A stretch of 64,000 bases of DNA from Paludibacter sp. (GCA_024710005.1 JANJVQ010000018.1:198307-262306); one strand, 5' to 3'. Positions 55,599 through 63,865 are shown, counted from the stretch's first letter. Notes: generated by a model not told the origin, from the letters alone. Numbers and translations: made by a program.

Positions 55599-56651
55599 TT
55601 ATCCCATCAGGTAAAAATCCAGCACTTCGAAAATCTCATCTTTTGAAGCGGTTTGGTTTATTTGAATTTCTCCTATATCCGATAATAAAGTAAAATTGAT
55701 TTCCTTCGATTCATTTTTCTTGTCGTGTGTCATCAACTCATACAAAGCTTCATAATCATTACAATCGAAATCAAACATACCATAATATGCTTTGGTCATG
55801 TATTTCAATTTCAACAACTCTTCCTTCGGGAAACCAAGTTTCACATGCGACAGATACAATTCGCACAAAAGTCCCCACATCACAGCATATCCGTGCAACA
55901 CAGGACGTTTCACCCGATAGGAGAAAGTTTCGAAAGCATGCGCAAAAGTATGTCCGAGATTCAACGCCTTGCGTATATTTTGCTCTTTCGGATCTACTTC
56001 AACGACCCTTTCCTTGATGCGGATACTACGATCAACCAAGGCAGACAAAAGCTCAAAATTAACCTCATCCAGATTGAATTTCAGCACTTCCTGCCATTCC
56101 TCACGGGTATCAATCAGGGCATGTTTTACCATTTCAGCAAAGCCCGACCGAAGATTCTGCACATCCAATGTTTTGAAGAAATCAATATAAATCAGCACCA
56201 AGCGTGCAGGATTAAACACCCCGATTTCGTTTTTGAGTCCCATGAAGTTGATCCCGGTCTTCCCGCCGGTAGCTGCATCAACTGCTCCCAATAAAGTTGT
56301 TGAGATATTGACATATTCAATTCCCCGCTTAAATGTAGAAGCCACAAATCCCCCGATATCGGTAATCATGCCCCCACCCAGGTTTATCATCAGCGATTTG
56401 CGCGTAGCCCCATTCTCACTTAGATATTTCCAGATAAGAACAGCAGAATCAATATTCTTATTGTCATCTCCTGCAGGAATATTAATCAGGTGCGCCCCCT
56501 TTAAACATGCAAGATCTTTGATAAACGGAAAGCAATAGTGCAACGAATTATCATCAGTTAATATAAAAATATCTCCCGGATCACGCTTTCCTACTGCTTC
56601 ATTTAGGGCATTCCGGACATCTGTACATATAATGGTGTTTTGCTGACTCAT
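55599..56651 (-). CDS. aroB: 3-dehydroquinate synthase
   Basis: Second step of the shikimate pathway: cyclises DAHP to 3-dehydroquinate using NAD and a divalent metal. LMINLGGGMITDIGGFVASTFKRGIEYVNISTTLLGAVDAATGGKTGIN is the family core in successive conserved blocks. AEMVKHALI and ALNLGHTFAHAFE carry Glu and His metal ligands. 350 residues, full length. Own promoter with a very short leader; the CoA-binding gene follows. Confidence 0.95.
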   Translation of the reverse strand: MSQQNTIICTDVRNALNEAVGKRDPGDIFILTDDNSLHYCFPFIKDLACLKGAHLINIPAGDDNKNIDSAVLIWKYLSENGATRKSLMINLGGGMITDIGGFVASTFKRGIEYVNISTTLLGAVDAATGGKTGINFMGLKNEIGVFNPARLVLIYIDFFKTLDVQNLRSGFAEMVKHALIDTREEWQEVLKFNLDEVNFELLSALVDRSIRIKERVVEVDPKEQNIRKALNLGHTFAHAFETFSYRVKRPVLHGYAVMWGLLCELYLSHVKLGFPKEELLKLKYMTKAYYGMFDFDCNDYEALYELMTHDKKNESKEINFTLLSDIGEIQINQTASKDEIFEVLDFYLMG

Positions 56652-56669
56652 GCATTTTCAATTGAGCAA

Positions 56670-56677
56670 CAAAGATA
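56670..56677 (-). promoter_or_regulatory. aroB promoter -7 box
   Basis: TATCTTTG on the minus strand, 18 nt before the ATG; the predicted leader is only about 12 nt. Confidence 0.6.
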
Positions 56678-56792
56678 CAGATTTTTCTGTTAAATATGAT
56701 AGATTGGTTTCGCTGAAAAACTTAGTCAGCATGTTAGACATTCAATTGTTTATTTAAAAACATCACACAAAATATTAAAATATTCAAAATAA

Positions 56793-56823
56793 TTTCATAT
56801 ATGAAAATATGTTCATATATTTG
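56793..56823 (+). promoter_or_regulatory. Promoter and putative ArsR operator
   Basis: The -7 box TATATTTG is at 56816-56823. Overlapping it is an inverted repeat ATATGAA-6 nt-TTCATAT (56799-56818), and next to it a 14-bp palindrome TTTCATATATGAAA (56793-56806). The position is right for repression by the ArsR-type protein encoded 24 nt downstream. Confidence 0.6.
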
Positions 56824-56846
56824 CACAAGTTTTTAATAATAGCAAT

Positions 56847-57134
56847 ATGATAGATTTGACTCAAATGGAACAAGCAGCCTATACATTAAAAGCCATCTCA
56901 AACGGGACTCGTTTGTGTGTAATATCTCTTTTAGCAGATAAAGAGGAATTGAATGTTTCGGAGATTGGTGAAAAACTGCAATGCGAACAATCGTTGTTAT
57001 CGCATCACCTTACCGATATGCGGGCCAAAGGTATTTTGAATTGTCGCAGAGAGGGAAAAAATTGCTTCTACTCACTGAAAAACAAACAGATTACAAAGAT
57101 TCTGGATTGTATCAGGTCATGCGAGTGTGTATAA
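56847..57134 (+). CDS. ArsR/SmtB-family metal- or thiol-responsive repressor
   Basis: 95-residue winged-helix dimeric repressor. ALKAISNGTRLCVISLLADKEELNVSEIGEKLQCEQSLLSHHLTDMRAKGILNCRREGKNCFYSL (family core, read in blocks) includes the recognition helix QSLLSHHLTDMRAKG. The typical alpha-3 CxC arsenic site is absent; one Cys lies there (KLQC), and the C-terminus ends with a Cys cluster, CIRSCECV, that could bind a soft metal. First gene of a four-gene unit with a DUF6132 membrane protein, a CxxC protein and a thioredoxin; it probably autoregulates through the inverted repeat at its promoter. Confidence 0.88.
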   Translation: MIDLTQMEQAAYTLKAISNGTRLCVISLLADKEELNVSEIGEKLQCEQSLLSHHLTDMRAKGILNCRREGKNCFYSLKNKQITKILDCIRSCECV

Positions 57135-57153
57135 AGTGAAAGTTATAGATAAG

Positions 57154-57384
57154 ATGAAAGAATTTATAAGAAAACATATTTTAAAAATCGCAGGAATCAT
57201 TACCGGCATGACCGGAGGTTATCTGTATTATTACTTTATCGGATGTCAGAGTGGCAGCTGTCCGATTACATCCAATCCATACATCAGCATATTGTATGGA
57301 GGAGTGCTGGGATATTTATTCTTTGATTTATTTAAGAAGAAAAAACAGGAAACAAACAATTCAGAAAAACAGGAAGATGTATAG
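57154..57384 (+). CDS. DUF6132 family small membrane protein
   Basis: 76-residue protein with two hydrophobic helices: HILKIAGIITGMTGGYLYYYFIG (about 7-29) and a second at YISILYGGVLGYLFFDLF. The conserved loop CQSGSCPITSNPY with two Cys residues between them is the mark of DUF6132, and a Cys pair facing the membrane surface suggests thiol or metal chemistry. Start chosen at the ATG before KEFIRKH, 19 nt after arsR; a GTG further upstream would overlap arsR. The 3' end overlaps the next gene by 8 nt. Confidence 0.82.
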   Translation: MKEFIRKHILKIAGIITGMTGGYLYYYFIGCQSGSCPITSNPYISILYGGVLGYLFFDLFKKKKQETNNSEKQEDV

Positions 57385-57625
57385 TACATTTTATGTGTCG
57401 AAATCGCAATGCATGAGTTGCAACAATGAAGTATTAAAGCAACTTGGAACCTTACAAGGGGTATTCGGAGCCGAAATGGACCGGATAGACGGAAAGATTG
57501 TGGTACATCATACCGATGAAATCTCCAGGGCAGCGATTGGACAAAAATTAGATGAACTTGGCTGGAAAGAAACTGAAACGATCATAGAAGAAGATGGGCC
57601 ATCCGTATGGGGATGTGTATTATAA
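57377..57625 (+). CDS. HMA-like CxxC protein (putative metal chaperone)
   Basis: 82-residue cytosolic protein resembling a heavy-metal-associated domain: YVSKSQCMSCNNEVLKQLG carries the CxxC motif, followed by the beta-alpha-beta pattern LQGVFGAEMDRIDGKIVVHHT and AAIGQKLDELG, with an extra Cys near the end (VWGCVL). It probably binds a soft metal ion or takes part in thiol exchange. Its ATG overlaps the stop of the DUF6132 gene (ATGTATAG), implying translational coupling. A longer open frame upstream is out of context with the family and is rejected. Confidence 0.78.
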   Translation: MYSTFYVSKSQCMSCNNEVLKQLGTLQGVFGAEMDRIDGKIVVHHTDEISRAAIGQKLDELGWKETETIIEEDGPSVWGCVL

Positions 57626-57688
57626 ACAATCTGCCCCTGCTGTTGTTAGAAAAGAATAAAAAACATAAAACAAACAAATAGAAACAAT

Positions 57689-58189
57689 ATGAAGAAAATC
57701 CTGGGAGCATCTTTGATGCTGATTTTAATTGCTTTTACAGCGTGCGGTAATCAATCCGGCAACAAAACTGATGTAAAAGAAACAGAAACAAATATTATTA
57801 AAACAAACGAATCAAAAAAAATGGGAACAATTCATTTAACCAAGGCCGAATTTTTACAAAAGGTGGCCAACTATGAGACAAATCCTACTGAATGGAAGTA
57901 TTTGGGTGACAAACCGTGTATCATCGACTTTTATGCCGATTGGTGCGGACCCTGTAAAGCGATTGCTCCGGTACTGGAAGAATTAGCAAAAGAATACGAC
58001 GGGCAGATTTATATTTACAAAGTAGACACTGAACAAGAGCAGGAATTAGCAGCTGCATTTGGCATCCGCAGTATTCCATCACTTTTATTCTGTCCGATGA
58101 ACGAACAACCTCAAATGGCACAGGGTGCACTTCCGAAAGAGACCTTCAAGAAAGCTATTGAAGAGGTATTACTGAAGAAAACCAACTAA
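57689..58189 (+). CDS. Thioredoxin-like lipoprotein
   Basis: 166-residue secreted thioredoxin. The N-terminus MKKILGASLMLILIAFTAC is a lipoprotein signal, so it is anchored in the periplasm or outer membrane. The thioredoxin domain (about 50-160) has CIIDFYADWCGPCKAIAPVLEELA with the redox CGPC site, and the cis-Pro loop IRSIPSLLFC. Last gene of the ArsR operon, 63 nt after the CxxC protein. An exported disulfide reductase next to an ArsR regulator suggests repair of thiols damaged by a soft metal or oxidant. Confidence 0.88.
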   Translation: MKKILGASLMLILIAFTACGNQSGNKTDVKETETNIIKTNESKKMGTIHLTKAEFLQKVANYETNPTEWKYLGDKPCIIDFYADWCGPCKAIAPVLEELAKEYDGQIYIYKVDTEQEQELAAAFGIRSIPSLLFCPMNEQPQMAQGALPKETFKKAIEEVLLKKTN

Positions 58190-58216
58190 ACTTACTGATT
58201 TCTCTTTTAATTGTTT

Positions 58217-58244
58217 AAGTCCTGCAATTCTGCAGGACTTTTTT
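58217..58244 (+). terminator. Terminator of the ArsR-thioredoxin operon
   Basis: AAGTCCTGCA-ATTC-TGCAGGACTT stem followed by TTTT. Confidence 0.92.
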
Positions 58245-58324
58245 ATTCAGACATATTAAACCTTCATTGAATTAAATAGTCAAATGTCACGTAAAAATCA
58301 TTAATTCACTTAAAATTATCTACA

Positions 58325-58708
58325 ATGAAAAAACAGATTTTATTTTTACTGATGGTATTATCCGCAATGATATGCACAGGTACCGCACAAGCACCTCAGA
58401 AACAGGCAAACAAACAGCCAAATGCCAAGGTGCGTGCTGAACAAATGGCTAAAGACCTTAGTTTAACAGAAACCCAGAAACAACAGGTACAAGCTTTATT
58501 TGAAGAGCAGCAAACCAAAATGAAGGAGTTAAGAGAGTCGGGCGAAGCAAATCAGGAAGCCCGCAAAGAAGAATTAAAAAAGCTTCGTAGCGAATGGGAC
58601 AGTAAACTTGAAGGCATCATTGGCAAGGAAAATATGGAAAAACACAAAGCCATGATGAAAGAAAAAGCAAAAGAACTTAAAAATAAAGGAAAGAAATCCG
58701 CGGAATAA
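58325..58708 (+). CDS. Small helical periplasmic protein (DUF4890/Spy-like)
   Basis: 127-residue exported protein: signal peptide MKKQILFLLMVLSAMICTGT then AQA cleavage site. The mature part is almost entirely charged amphipathic helix: LSLTETQKQQVQALFEEQQTKMKELRE and LKKLRSEWDSKLEGIIGKENMEKHKAMM, resembling LTxxQ/Spy-type chaperones and DUF4890. The LSLTETQKQQV segment is the LTxxQ-like motif. Role unknown, perhaps envelope-stress buffering. Single gene with its own terminator. Confidence 0.75.
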   Translation: MKKQILFLLMVLSAMICTGTAQAPQKQANKQPNAKVRAEQMAKDLSLTETQKQQVQALFEEQQTKMKELRESGEANQEARKEELKKLRSEWDSKLEGIIGKENMEKHKAMMKEKAKELKNKGKKSAE

Positions 58709-58742
58709 GTCGGGTTCTATAATTAAGGGTATAAAAAAGAGG

Positions 58743-58782
58743 AAGAGGCTATCTCACAATAGGAGTGAGATGGCCTCTTTTA
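58743..58782 (+). terminator. Terminator after the Spy-like gene
   Basis: A 15-bp stem with one G/T wobble (AAGAGGC..CTCAC with complement), 7-nt loop, then TTT. It may also serve the convergent LamG gene. Confidence 0.85.
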
Positions 58783-58833
58783 TATCTACAAAAAGCACAA
58801 AGAATGTGACAAAAAATGTTTTTATTACATCGC

Positions 58834-60324
58834 TCAACGCTTAATTAACTTATCAACAAACACTCCGTTTTCAGTTGCGATTTCAATTAAGAACATACCG
58901 GCACTGAAACCCAAAATATCTATTTCATTGCTGAACGGTTTCTGAACGGACATGATCAACCTTCCCCGCAGATCGTACAGTTTTACGGTTTTTACTTTTT
59001 GCAGGGATTCAGCCTCAATGTACAGTTTGTCGGTGGCAGGATTCGGATACACACGGACACTGCCGTTGTCAATTTGCATATCAGAGGTTGTATAATCGGT
59101 TTGCACCGAAATGACGTCGCTAAAGGTACCCTGTCCTGTCACACCTGTTTTTTCAGCCCGAACGCGGTAATAATAGGTTGTCGAGGTTGCCAGACCACTG
59201 ATAGTTTTTGTCAATTCAGTTGATGGAATGGTAAATGGCGAACCGGTAACCGGTGCTGTAAAAGCGTTATCTGAAGCTACATCAAGCAAATAATTATCTA
59301 TCTCACCCACAGCAGGAGCTATCCAGTTTGCCGTGAAACCGGTTGGGAGAATATTAGTTGCTGGCGTTGACGTTGGAACCACCATCGCGTAACTTTCCAC
59401 CCAATTGGAGGTGAAACCCGATAATGCAAAATTGCTCAGAGTACCATAGAAATTGCCTGTAAGATCAGAGAGTTCGGTTTGTCCGTTGTTATATCCCCCC
59501 GGAACGCCTGAATTGAAATTGTAATAGCCATTCAAACCGGTTTGTGTGGCCACATTAACTGGCGTTTTCATATTCAGAAGAATTTCAGCCTGCGAAAGTG
59601 CACGGCTCCACACCCGGAACTCGTCCAGACTTCCTTTCAGGTAATAACTCCCGTTACCGCGGGAGCCAAGGTAAAACGGCGTACTCGTACTTTGCAAAGC
59701 CGTGCCTACCGGATTCGGGCCATTACTTGTGTATGATACTTCTTTTCCGTTGATATAGATTTCTGCAGAAGAAGCTGCCGCATCGTAAACACAGGCAATG
59801 TGCGTCCATACTCCGATTGGGAGAACATTTGGCACATCTATATAAACTTGTGTTGTGGGTATAAAGCGTAAAGCATTTGCACCCGCTCCTGTATGCAATT
59901 CCATTTGCTCAACGGCTTTTCCACAAATAAACTGGACATCTGTATTTGCATTGGGCTGCCACAACAACCATCCTTCAAGTGTAAAAGCAGATGAAATACT
60001 GTTGTCATTATCAGGAATGACAACATTGTTGTTTGTCCCGTTAAAATTGAGCGCATTGTCCGGTTCGCTTCCAACAGTATCAATAACGCTGCGGAAAGCA
60101 AAAAGCAGTTTTTGAACATTACTTAATGCGTAGTTGATTTGTGTCGCATCTTTGTTCACCACGCTTATGCTTGTACCGGAAAACATAATGCGCTGTATAG
60201 TATTAAGAGCAGTGACGCTTTCGTTACCAATCCTGGACTGCACGACCAGACTTTGCACATTGGCAGCCATACTTAGCACTGAAATTATAAGCAAGCTTGC
60301 GATAAGAATATTGTACTTTTTCAT
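58834..60324 (-). CDS. LamG/fibronectin-III protein with type IX secretion sorting tail
   Basis: 496-residue secreted surface protein. After a signal peptide (to about residue 22, SMAANVQ) and a short N-terminal module comes a concanavalin-like LamG domain (about 90-255: ALNFNGTNNNVVIPD, FTLEGWLLW, WTHIACVYD, GSLDEFRVWSRALSQAEIL). A fibronectin type III domain follows (about 315-412: FTANWIAP, TTYYYRVRAEKTG). The last 75 residues (VRVYPNPATDKLYIE, VKLYDLRGRLI, GMFLIEIATENGVFVDKLIKR) are a canonical type IX C-terminal sorting domain. It is cotranscribed with the upstream FISUMP-type gene (16-nt gap). Probable glycan-binding adhesin. Confidence 0.88.
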   Translation of the reverse strand: MKKYNILIASLLIISVLSMAANVQSLVVQSRIGNESVTALNTIQRIMFSGTSISVVNKDATQINYALSNVQKLLFAFRSVIDTVGSEPDNALNFNGTNNNVVIPDNDNSISSAFTLEGWLLWQPNANTDVQFICGKAVEQMELHTGAGANALRFIPTTQVYIDVPNVLPIGVWTHIACVYDAAASSAEIYINGKEVSYTSNGPNPVGTALQSTSTPFYLGSRGNGSYYLKGSLDEFRVWSRALSQAEILLNMKTPVNVATQTGLNGYYNFNSGVPGGYNNGQTELSDLTGNFYGTLSNFALSGFTSNWVESYAMVVPTSTPATNILPTGFTANWIAPAVGEIDNYLLDVASDNAFTAPVTGSPFTIPSTELTKTISGLATSTTYYYRVRAEKTGVTGQGTFSDVISVQTDYTTSDMQIDNGSVRVYPNPATDKLYIEAESLQKVKTVKLYDLRGRLIMSVQKPFSNEIDILGFSAGMFLIEIATENGVFVDKLIKR

Positions 60325-60340
60325 TTATCTATTTTTTATA

Positions 60341-61075
60341 TTATTCTACAACCGGGCGCAACGACAGCCCCTGAGCACGGTTAATAAAGTATGAAAATCC
60401 TGCAAGCTCAATGTAGAATATTAAACTTCTAGCTCTATAGTTATTCGTACTGCTGGTATAATAGAGACCCTGGCTACCAACCTCCTTGAACACACCGTCA
60501 AACTCACGATAGCCTCCTGCAGGCAGAAAAATTGAATTGCCCGTGGTTTTGTCGGTAAACTTATAGCCATTAACACCATTTTGTGTAGTCCATTCTTTAG
60601 CGACTTCAGTGGCAAGCAAAGCAGCCGCTTCGGCAATGGTAGGCACACGCCAACCAGCAGGGCAAGGATCGTTGGGAGCCTTTACGGGAGCAGTCTCCGT
60701 GCCGGCATTCCAGAGCACATCGTTTTGAGGGGAACGCCAGTCGTAAGGATAATTATTGTTGGCTATAAAAGAAGTGGTGCTTGTTCGGCTTTCGTGTCCA
60801 TCGGCAGTGCGTCCCCATTGGTAGAGTGCGCCATAGTCCTCGGGGTTTGCCACAAATCCGCCGCCAACATCAAGATTACGGGTTGCCCATTTCACGCCGT
60901 TGATAAGTACATAATCGGCAACATCGGCTTTTCGTGTAAAAGAAATACTGTCAATCATAGAGATAGCGTAAGGAGTAACGGTACCGTCATTTTTGTAGAT
61001 ATACAAACGGTCTTGTGCCAACACAGAAATTGCGCTTGACATAACAGTCAGGATCAGAATTAGTTTTTTCATCAT
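60341..61075 (-). CDS. FISUMP-type (major paralogous domain) exported protein
   Basis: 244-residue exported protein. The signal peptide ends SVLAQ (about residue 21). The segment RLYIYKNDGTVTPYAISMIDSISF matches an N-terminal module seen also in the next gene (MFSGTSISVVNKDATQINYALSNVQKLLF). The main domain (about 55-244) has VLINGVKWATRNLDVGG, NPEDYGALYQWGR, NDPCPAGWRVPTIAEAAAL and SIFLPAGGYREFDG, the pattern of the Fibrobacter succinogenes major paralogous domain. Function unknown, presumably extracellular. A TAATTTTG -7 box lies at 61144-61137. Confidence 0.8.
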   Translation of the reverse strand: MMKKLILILTVMSSAISVLAQDRLYIYKNDGTVTPYAISMIDSISFTRKADVADYVLINGVKWATRNLDVGGGFVANPEDYGALYQWGRTADGHESRTSTTSFIANNNYPYDWRSPQNDVLWNAGTETAPVKAPNDPCPAGWRVPTIAEAAALLATEVAKEWTTQNGVNGYKFTDKTTGNSIFLPAGGYREFDGVFKEVGSQGLYYTSSTNNYRARSLIFYIELAGFSYFINRAQGLSLRPVVE

Positions 61076-61163
61076 TACATGTTTATAAAGAAAATGAATA
61101 CTTTGTTTTATTAGATTAATTGAATGAATGCTGATGCAAAATTAACCTTTATAAAACAAAACA

Positions 61164-61907
61164 TTAGCCCTGAAATTTAGGGGACAGCCACCCTGAAATT
61201 TGAGGGGACAGGGAGTTTGAAGTTAAGTTTAGCCCGGAGCTTAACTCGCAGTGAGTAGAAAATATTCTGTTGTTCAATAAATAATTATATCCATCCTGCT
61301 TTGGTGGAAAGAAATACAAGTTCAACGTTATTTTTGGCGTCGAGTTTGCGCTTGGTGCGAGATGGTCGTTGACGGTGGTTTCGGCAATGCCGAGTTTTTG
61401 AGCAATTTCTTTCACTACCAGACCTTGAGAAAGCAGTTTAATGATTTCGACAGCTCTATCAGACAATACAGGTTGCGTGGAGAAATCCGGATTTTTATGG
61501 GTAGCAATAATTTGTGTATCGTATCTGAAAACCACCTCGCCGTTGTACACGTCGATAATGGTTTGCCTGAGTTGATCAAGCCCGACATTTTTCAGCAAGA
61601 ACCCGCTTGCTCCTTCATTTTTGAGGCTATCAACAAGGCTTACATCACAATATCCGGTAAGAACAATCACCTTAGGCTGAACGGGCAACTTGTGTATTGA
61701 TTTGAGAATATCCAATCCATTCTCACGGGTTTTTGAAAAATCAATGTCGAGCAACACCACACCGGGTTGTTGTTGCTGCATCAAATTCATTCCTGAATTT
61801 CCATCGAGGGCAAAACCGGCAATAGAGATTTCCGGATCATTGAGAAAAGAGTTCACTATCCCGTCGATAAACAGTTGGTGGTCGTCGAGTACAATTACGC
61901 TGATCAT
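61164..61907 (-). CDS. NarL/LuxR response regulator, frameshifted in the HTH
   Basis: Receiver domain (about 1-120): ISVIVLDDHQLFIDGI with the acidic pair, phosphoacceptor Asp54 in VVLLDIDF, IVLTGY and GFLLKNV. The LuxR HTH starts with LSDRAVEIIKLLSQGLVVKEIAQKLGIAETTVNDH, then the frame breaks. In the frame two bases over, the missing helix continues as RTKRKLDAKNNVELVFLSTKAGWI and stops at 61285, giving a normal 206-207-residue regulator. The break is near 61358-61364 and equals the loss of one base (or gain of two). As it reads, the protein has a 60-residue unrelated tail. Its ATG overlaps the kinase stop by 4 nt. Confidence 0.85.
   Translation of the reverse strand: MISVIVLDDHQLFIDGIVNSFLNDPEISIAGFALDGNSGMNLMQQQQPGVVLLDIDFSKTRENGLDILKSIHKLPVQPKVIVLTGYCDVSLVDSLKNEGASGFLLKNVGLDQLRQTIIDVYNGEVVFRYDTQIIATHKNPDFSTQPVLSDRAVEIIKLLSQGLVVKEIAQKLGIAETTVNDHLAPSANSTPKITLNLYFFPPKQDGYNYLLNNRIFSTHCELSSGLNLTSNSLSPQISGWLSPKFQG
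61168..61213. repeat. Pair of 23-bp direct repeats (possible IS end)
   Basis: CCCTGAAATTT(G)AGGGGACAG occurs at 61168 and 61191. On the minus strand each reads CTGTCCCCT..AAATTTCAGGG. Outward-facing TGTCCCCT repeats in tandem resemble the multiple terminal repeats of IS21-type elements; no transposase is present. Confidence 0.55.
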
Positions 61908-63250
61908 AGTGGTGAGATTGGAATATTAATCATTACGGCTGTTCCTTTTCCCTGTTGCGAGTCAATGCTCAAAGTTCCTCCCAGAACGGAGAGGCGGGCT
62001 TCTATGTTATTCAATCCGAAACGGGTTTCCTGTTTATTGTTTAGGTCGAAGCCCTGCCCGTTATCTTCAACAGTAAGGTAAATCATTTTTTCATCACCAA
62101 TGAGTTCGATCACCATTTGCGATGCCCGGGCGTGTTTCACAATATTCACCACCAATTCCTGAATGATTTTAAATACTTCCGTTTCAATTACGTTATCCCA
62201 ACGAAGATTTTCACTAACTCCTACTTTTGAGAAAGTAACCTCAAACGTTTGTTGCTTTTGAAGGTTGATACACAAATCGTCGATTGCTTTCACCAGCCCG
62301 AAATGTTTCAACGAGTAGGGAAGCAGATTGTGCGATATCTCTCGAACCTGTGCTATAATGCCATCAATTTCCGGAATCAGCCCGTTGTTTATTATCCCGG
62401 CTTCCATTTCCAGTTTGCGTTTCACCCCGATCAGCCGGATATTGAGCGAGTCATGCAAATCCTGAGCAATGCGTTGCCGTTCAATTTGTTGTCCTTCGAG
62501 GATGGCTTTATACGATTTTTGTTTTTCCTGCTTCAGTTCGAGGGTGCGTTCAATAACCTTTTGCTCTGTATATTCTTTTGCCTGTTTCAATTCATCGGCT
62601 TGCCGACGGATAATTCTTTCCTGTACAAAAGCATTCCGGTGTATATATTCGCTGCTATAAACCGAAATACTGACCACGATAACAGTCGATAAAAAAACAA
62701 TGGAAGAATAATTAAAATATTCCGGATCAATCCTGTGGATACCAATTCCCAGGGTACTGTAAAAAATAAAAATAAGAAAGAATACTGTATTGAGCAGGAC
62801 AGTATAAACAAACTTCATCCTGAGAAAGAAATTAACAGATAAAACAATAAGCATAAGCCCCATAAAGTACTCTGTCAGAACACCTTTGTCGGAGCCGTCG
62901 TAAAACAGCATCCGGTGGGTATAACTCCCTTCGATAACGATTGAATACACAAACAAGGCAAAAACATGAAACCTCCTGACCAAACCCAAATGCAGGGTAG
63001 TCCCGAAAACCAGAGACAAAACAATCATCGCAATAAACCATCCGGGATGCGACATATTGTAAATCAAATAAAAGACACCAAACAATAAGGCACCCAGCAA
63101 GGTAAAAAGTATAGCAAGAGTTACATTCTTGGTTTGATAATCTTCCGTAAATTCCCTCTCCAGTGTATTGTCGAGGAAATGCAGATTCAACGGGTTTACA
63201 TCAAGGCCGAAAGGATTAACAACCGTCCTTAAAAATCCGGATAATACCAT
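61904..63250 (-). CDS. Membrane sensor histidine kinase, NarL-type (HisKA_3)
   Basis: 448-residue sensor. Six TM helices occupy about residues 42-196 with short loops, so sensing is probably in or near the membrane. A coiled coil (about 200-255, ERIIRRQADELKQAKEYTEQK) leads to the dimerisation domain ERQRIAQDLHDSLNIRL with phosphoacceptor His266. The HATPase domain follows: N box ELVVNIVKHA, G1 VEDNGQGFDL, RFGLNNIEARL and GKGTAVMINIPI. It precedes its response regulator with a 4-nt overlap. The signal is unknown; the neighbouring FISUMP/LamG genes are possible targets. Confidence 0.92.
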   Translation of the reverse strand: MVLSGFLRTVVNPFGLDVNPLNLHFLDNTLEREFTEDYQTKNVTLAILFTLLGALLFGVFYLIYNMSHPGWFIAMIVLSLVFGTTLHLGLVRRFHVFALFVYSIVIEGSYTHRMLFYDGSDKGVLTEYFMGLMLIVLSVNFFLRMKFVYTVLLNTVFFLIFIFYSTLGIGIHRIDPEYFNYSSIVFLSTVIVVSISVYSSEYIHRNAFVQERIIRRQADELKQAKEYTEQKVIERTLELKQEKQKSYKAILEGQQIERQRIAQDLHDSLNIRLIGVKRKLEMEAGIINNGLIPEIDGIIAQVREISHNLLPYSLKHFGLVKAIDDLCINLQKQQTFEVTFSKVGVSENLRWDNVIETEVFKIIQELVVNIVKHARASQMVIELIGDEKMIYLTVEDNGQGFDLNNKQETRFGLNNIEARLSVLGGTLSIDSQQGKGTAVMINIPISPL

Positions 63251-63269
63251 TGGGTTTTTGCTTTTTTTG

Positions 63270-63277
63270 CAAATGTA
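63270..63277 (-). promoter_or_regulatory. Histidine kinase promoter -7 box
   Basis: TACATTTG on the minus strand, 20 nt upstream of the ATG. The region from here to the rRNA terminator at 63509 shows no convincing gene; a 61-codon open frame there overlaps the kinase start and the promoter and is not supported. Confidence 0.5.
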
Positions 63278-63508
63278 GTTGAAAATTTTGTAACTCTGAA
63301 AATCAATTTATTCAGATACAATTTTGCAAACGTATTAACCGAATAGACACCCTTTGACTTTATCCGGCTAATCCGGTTGAAGAAATCAGCTGAATTTATA
63401 TTTTCATCGCCCATACCACTGATTTGGCTTATTTAGTAGCAGAAGAAAGGTCACTTGACGACCAACTTGCTTTCCTCAACTTGCTTTTCAACTCAGACTT
63501 TCGTGCAC

Positions 63509-63547
63509 AAAAAATCCCGACCACTACTTTTTCAGTGACCGGGATTT
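63509..63547 (-). terminator. rRNA operon terminator
   Basis: On the minus strand AAATCCCG plus GTCACT pair with AGTGGTCGGGATTT (14 bp including two G/T wobbles), followed by T residues. It lies directly downstream of the 5S gene. Confidence 0.88.
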
Positions 63548-63552
63548 AAAAA

Positions 63553-63661
<109 letters not shown>

Positions 63662-63865
63662 AATCAGGTTGACTATTGTAAAGAAGAGAAATATCAGTTC
63701 CTGTGGTTCGGGATAAAATTAATCTTAACCAACCAGTACAATACCATAATATCGTTTTTTTTCAATACTCCATTTTACCAACACCTTTTTTACAATCGGT
63801 GATGACTGATGAAGTATCTTTCTGTTTTTGTGTTTTCTCCTATTCGGGAAAACCACGCTAAAAAA
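63662..63865 (-). other. 23S-5S internal transcribed spacer
   Basis: About 200 A/T-rich bases between the 3' end of 23S and 5S, with no tRNA gene. The segment CCACGCTAAAAAAGCG (63852-63867) can pair as a small hairpin at the 23S 3' end, possibly part of the processing stem. Confidence 0.7.

Noticed and set aside
55725..56294. 189-codon open frame antisense to aroB
   Set aside because: Complement of an intact aroB core; rich in Ile/His/Gln as expected for a shadow frame.
63229..63414. 61-codon open frame upstream of the histidine kinase
   Set aside because: Overlaps the kinase start and its promoter, and has no family resemblance.
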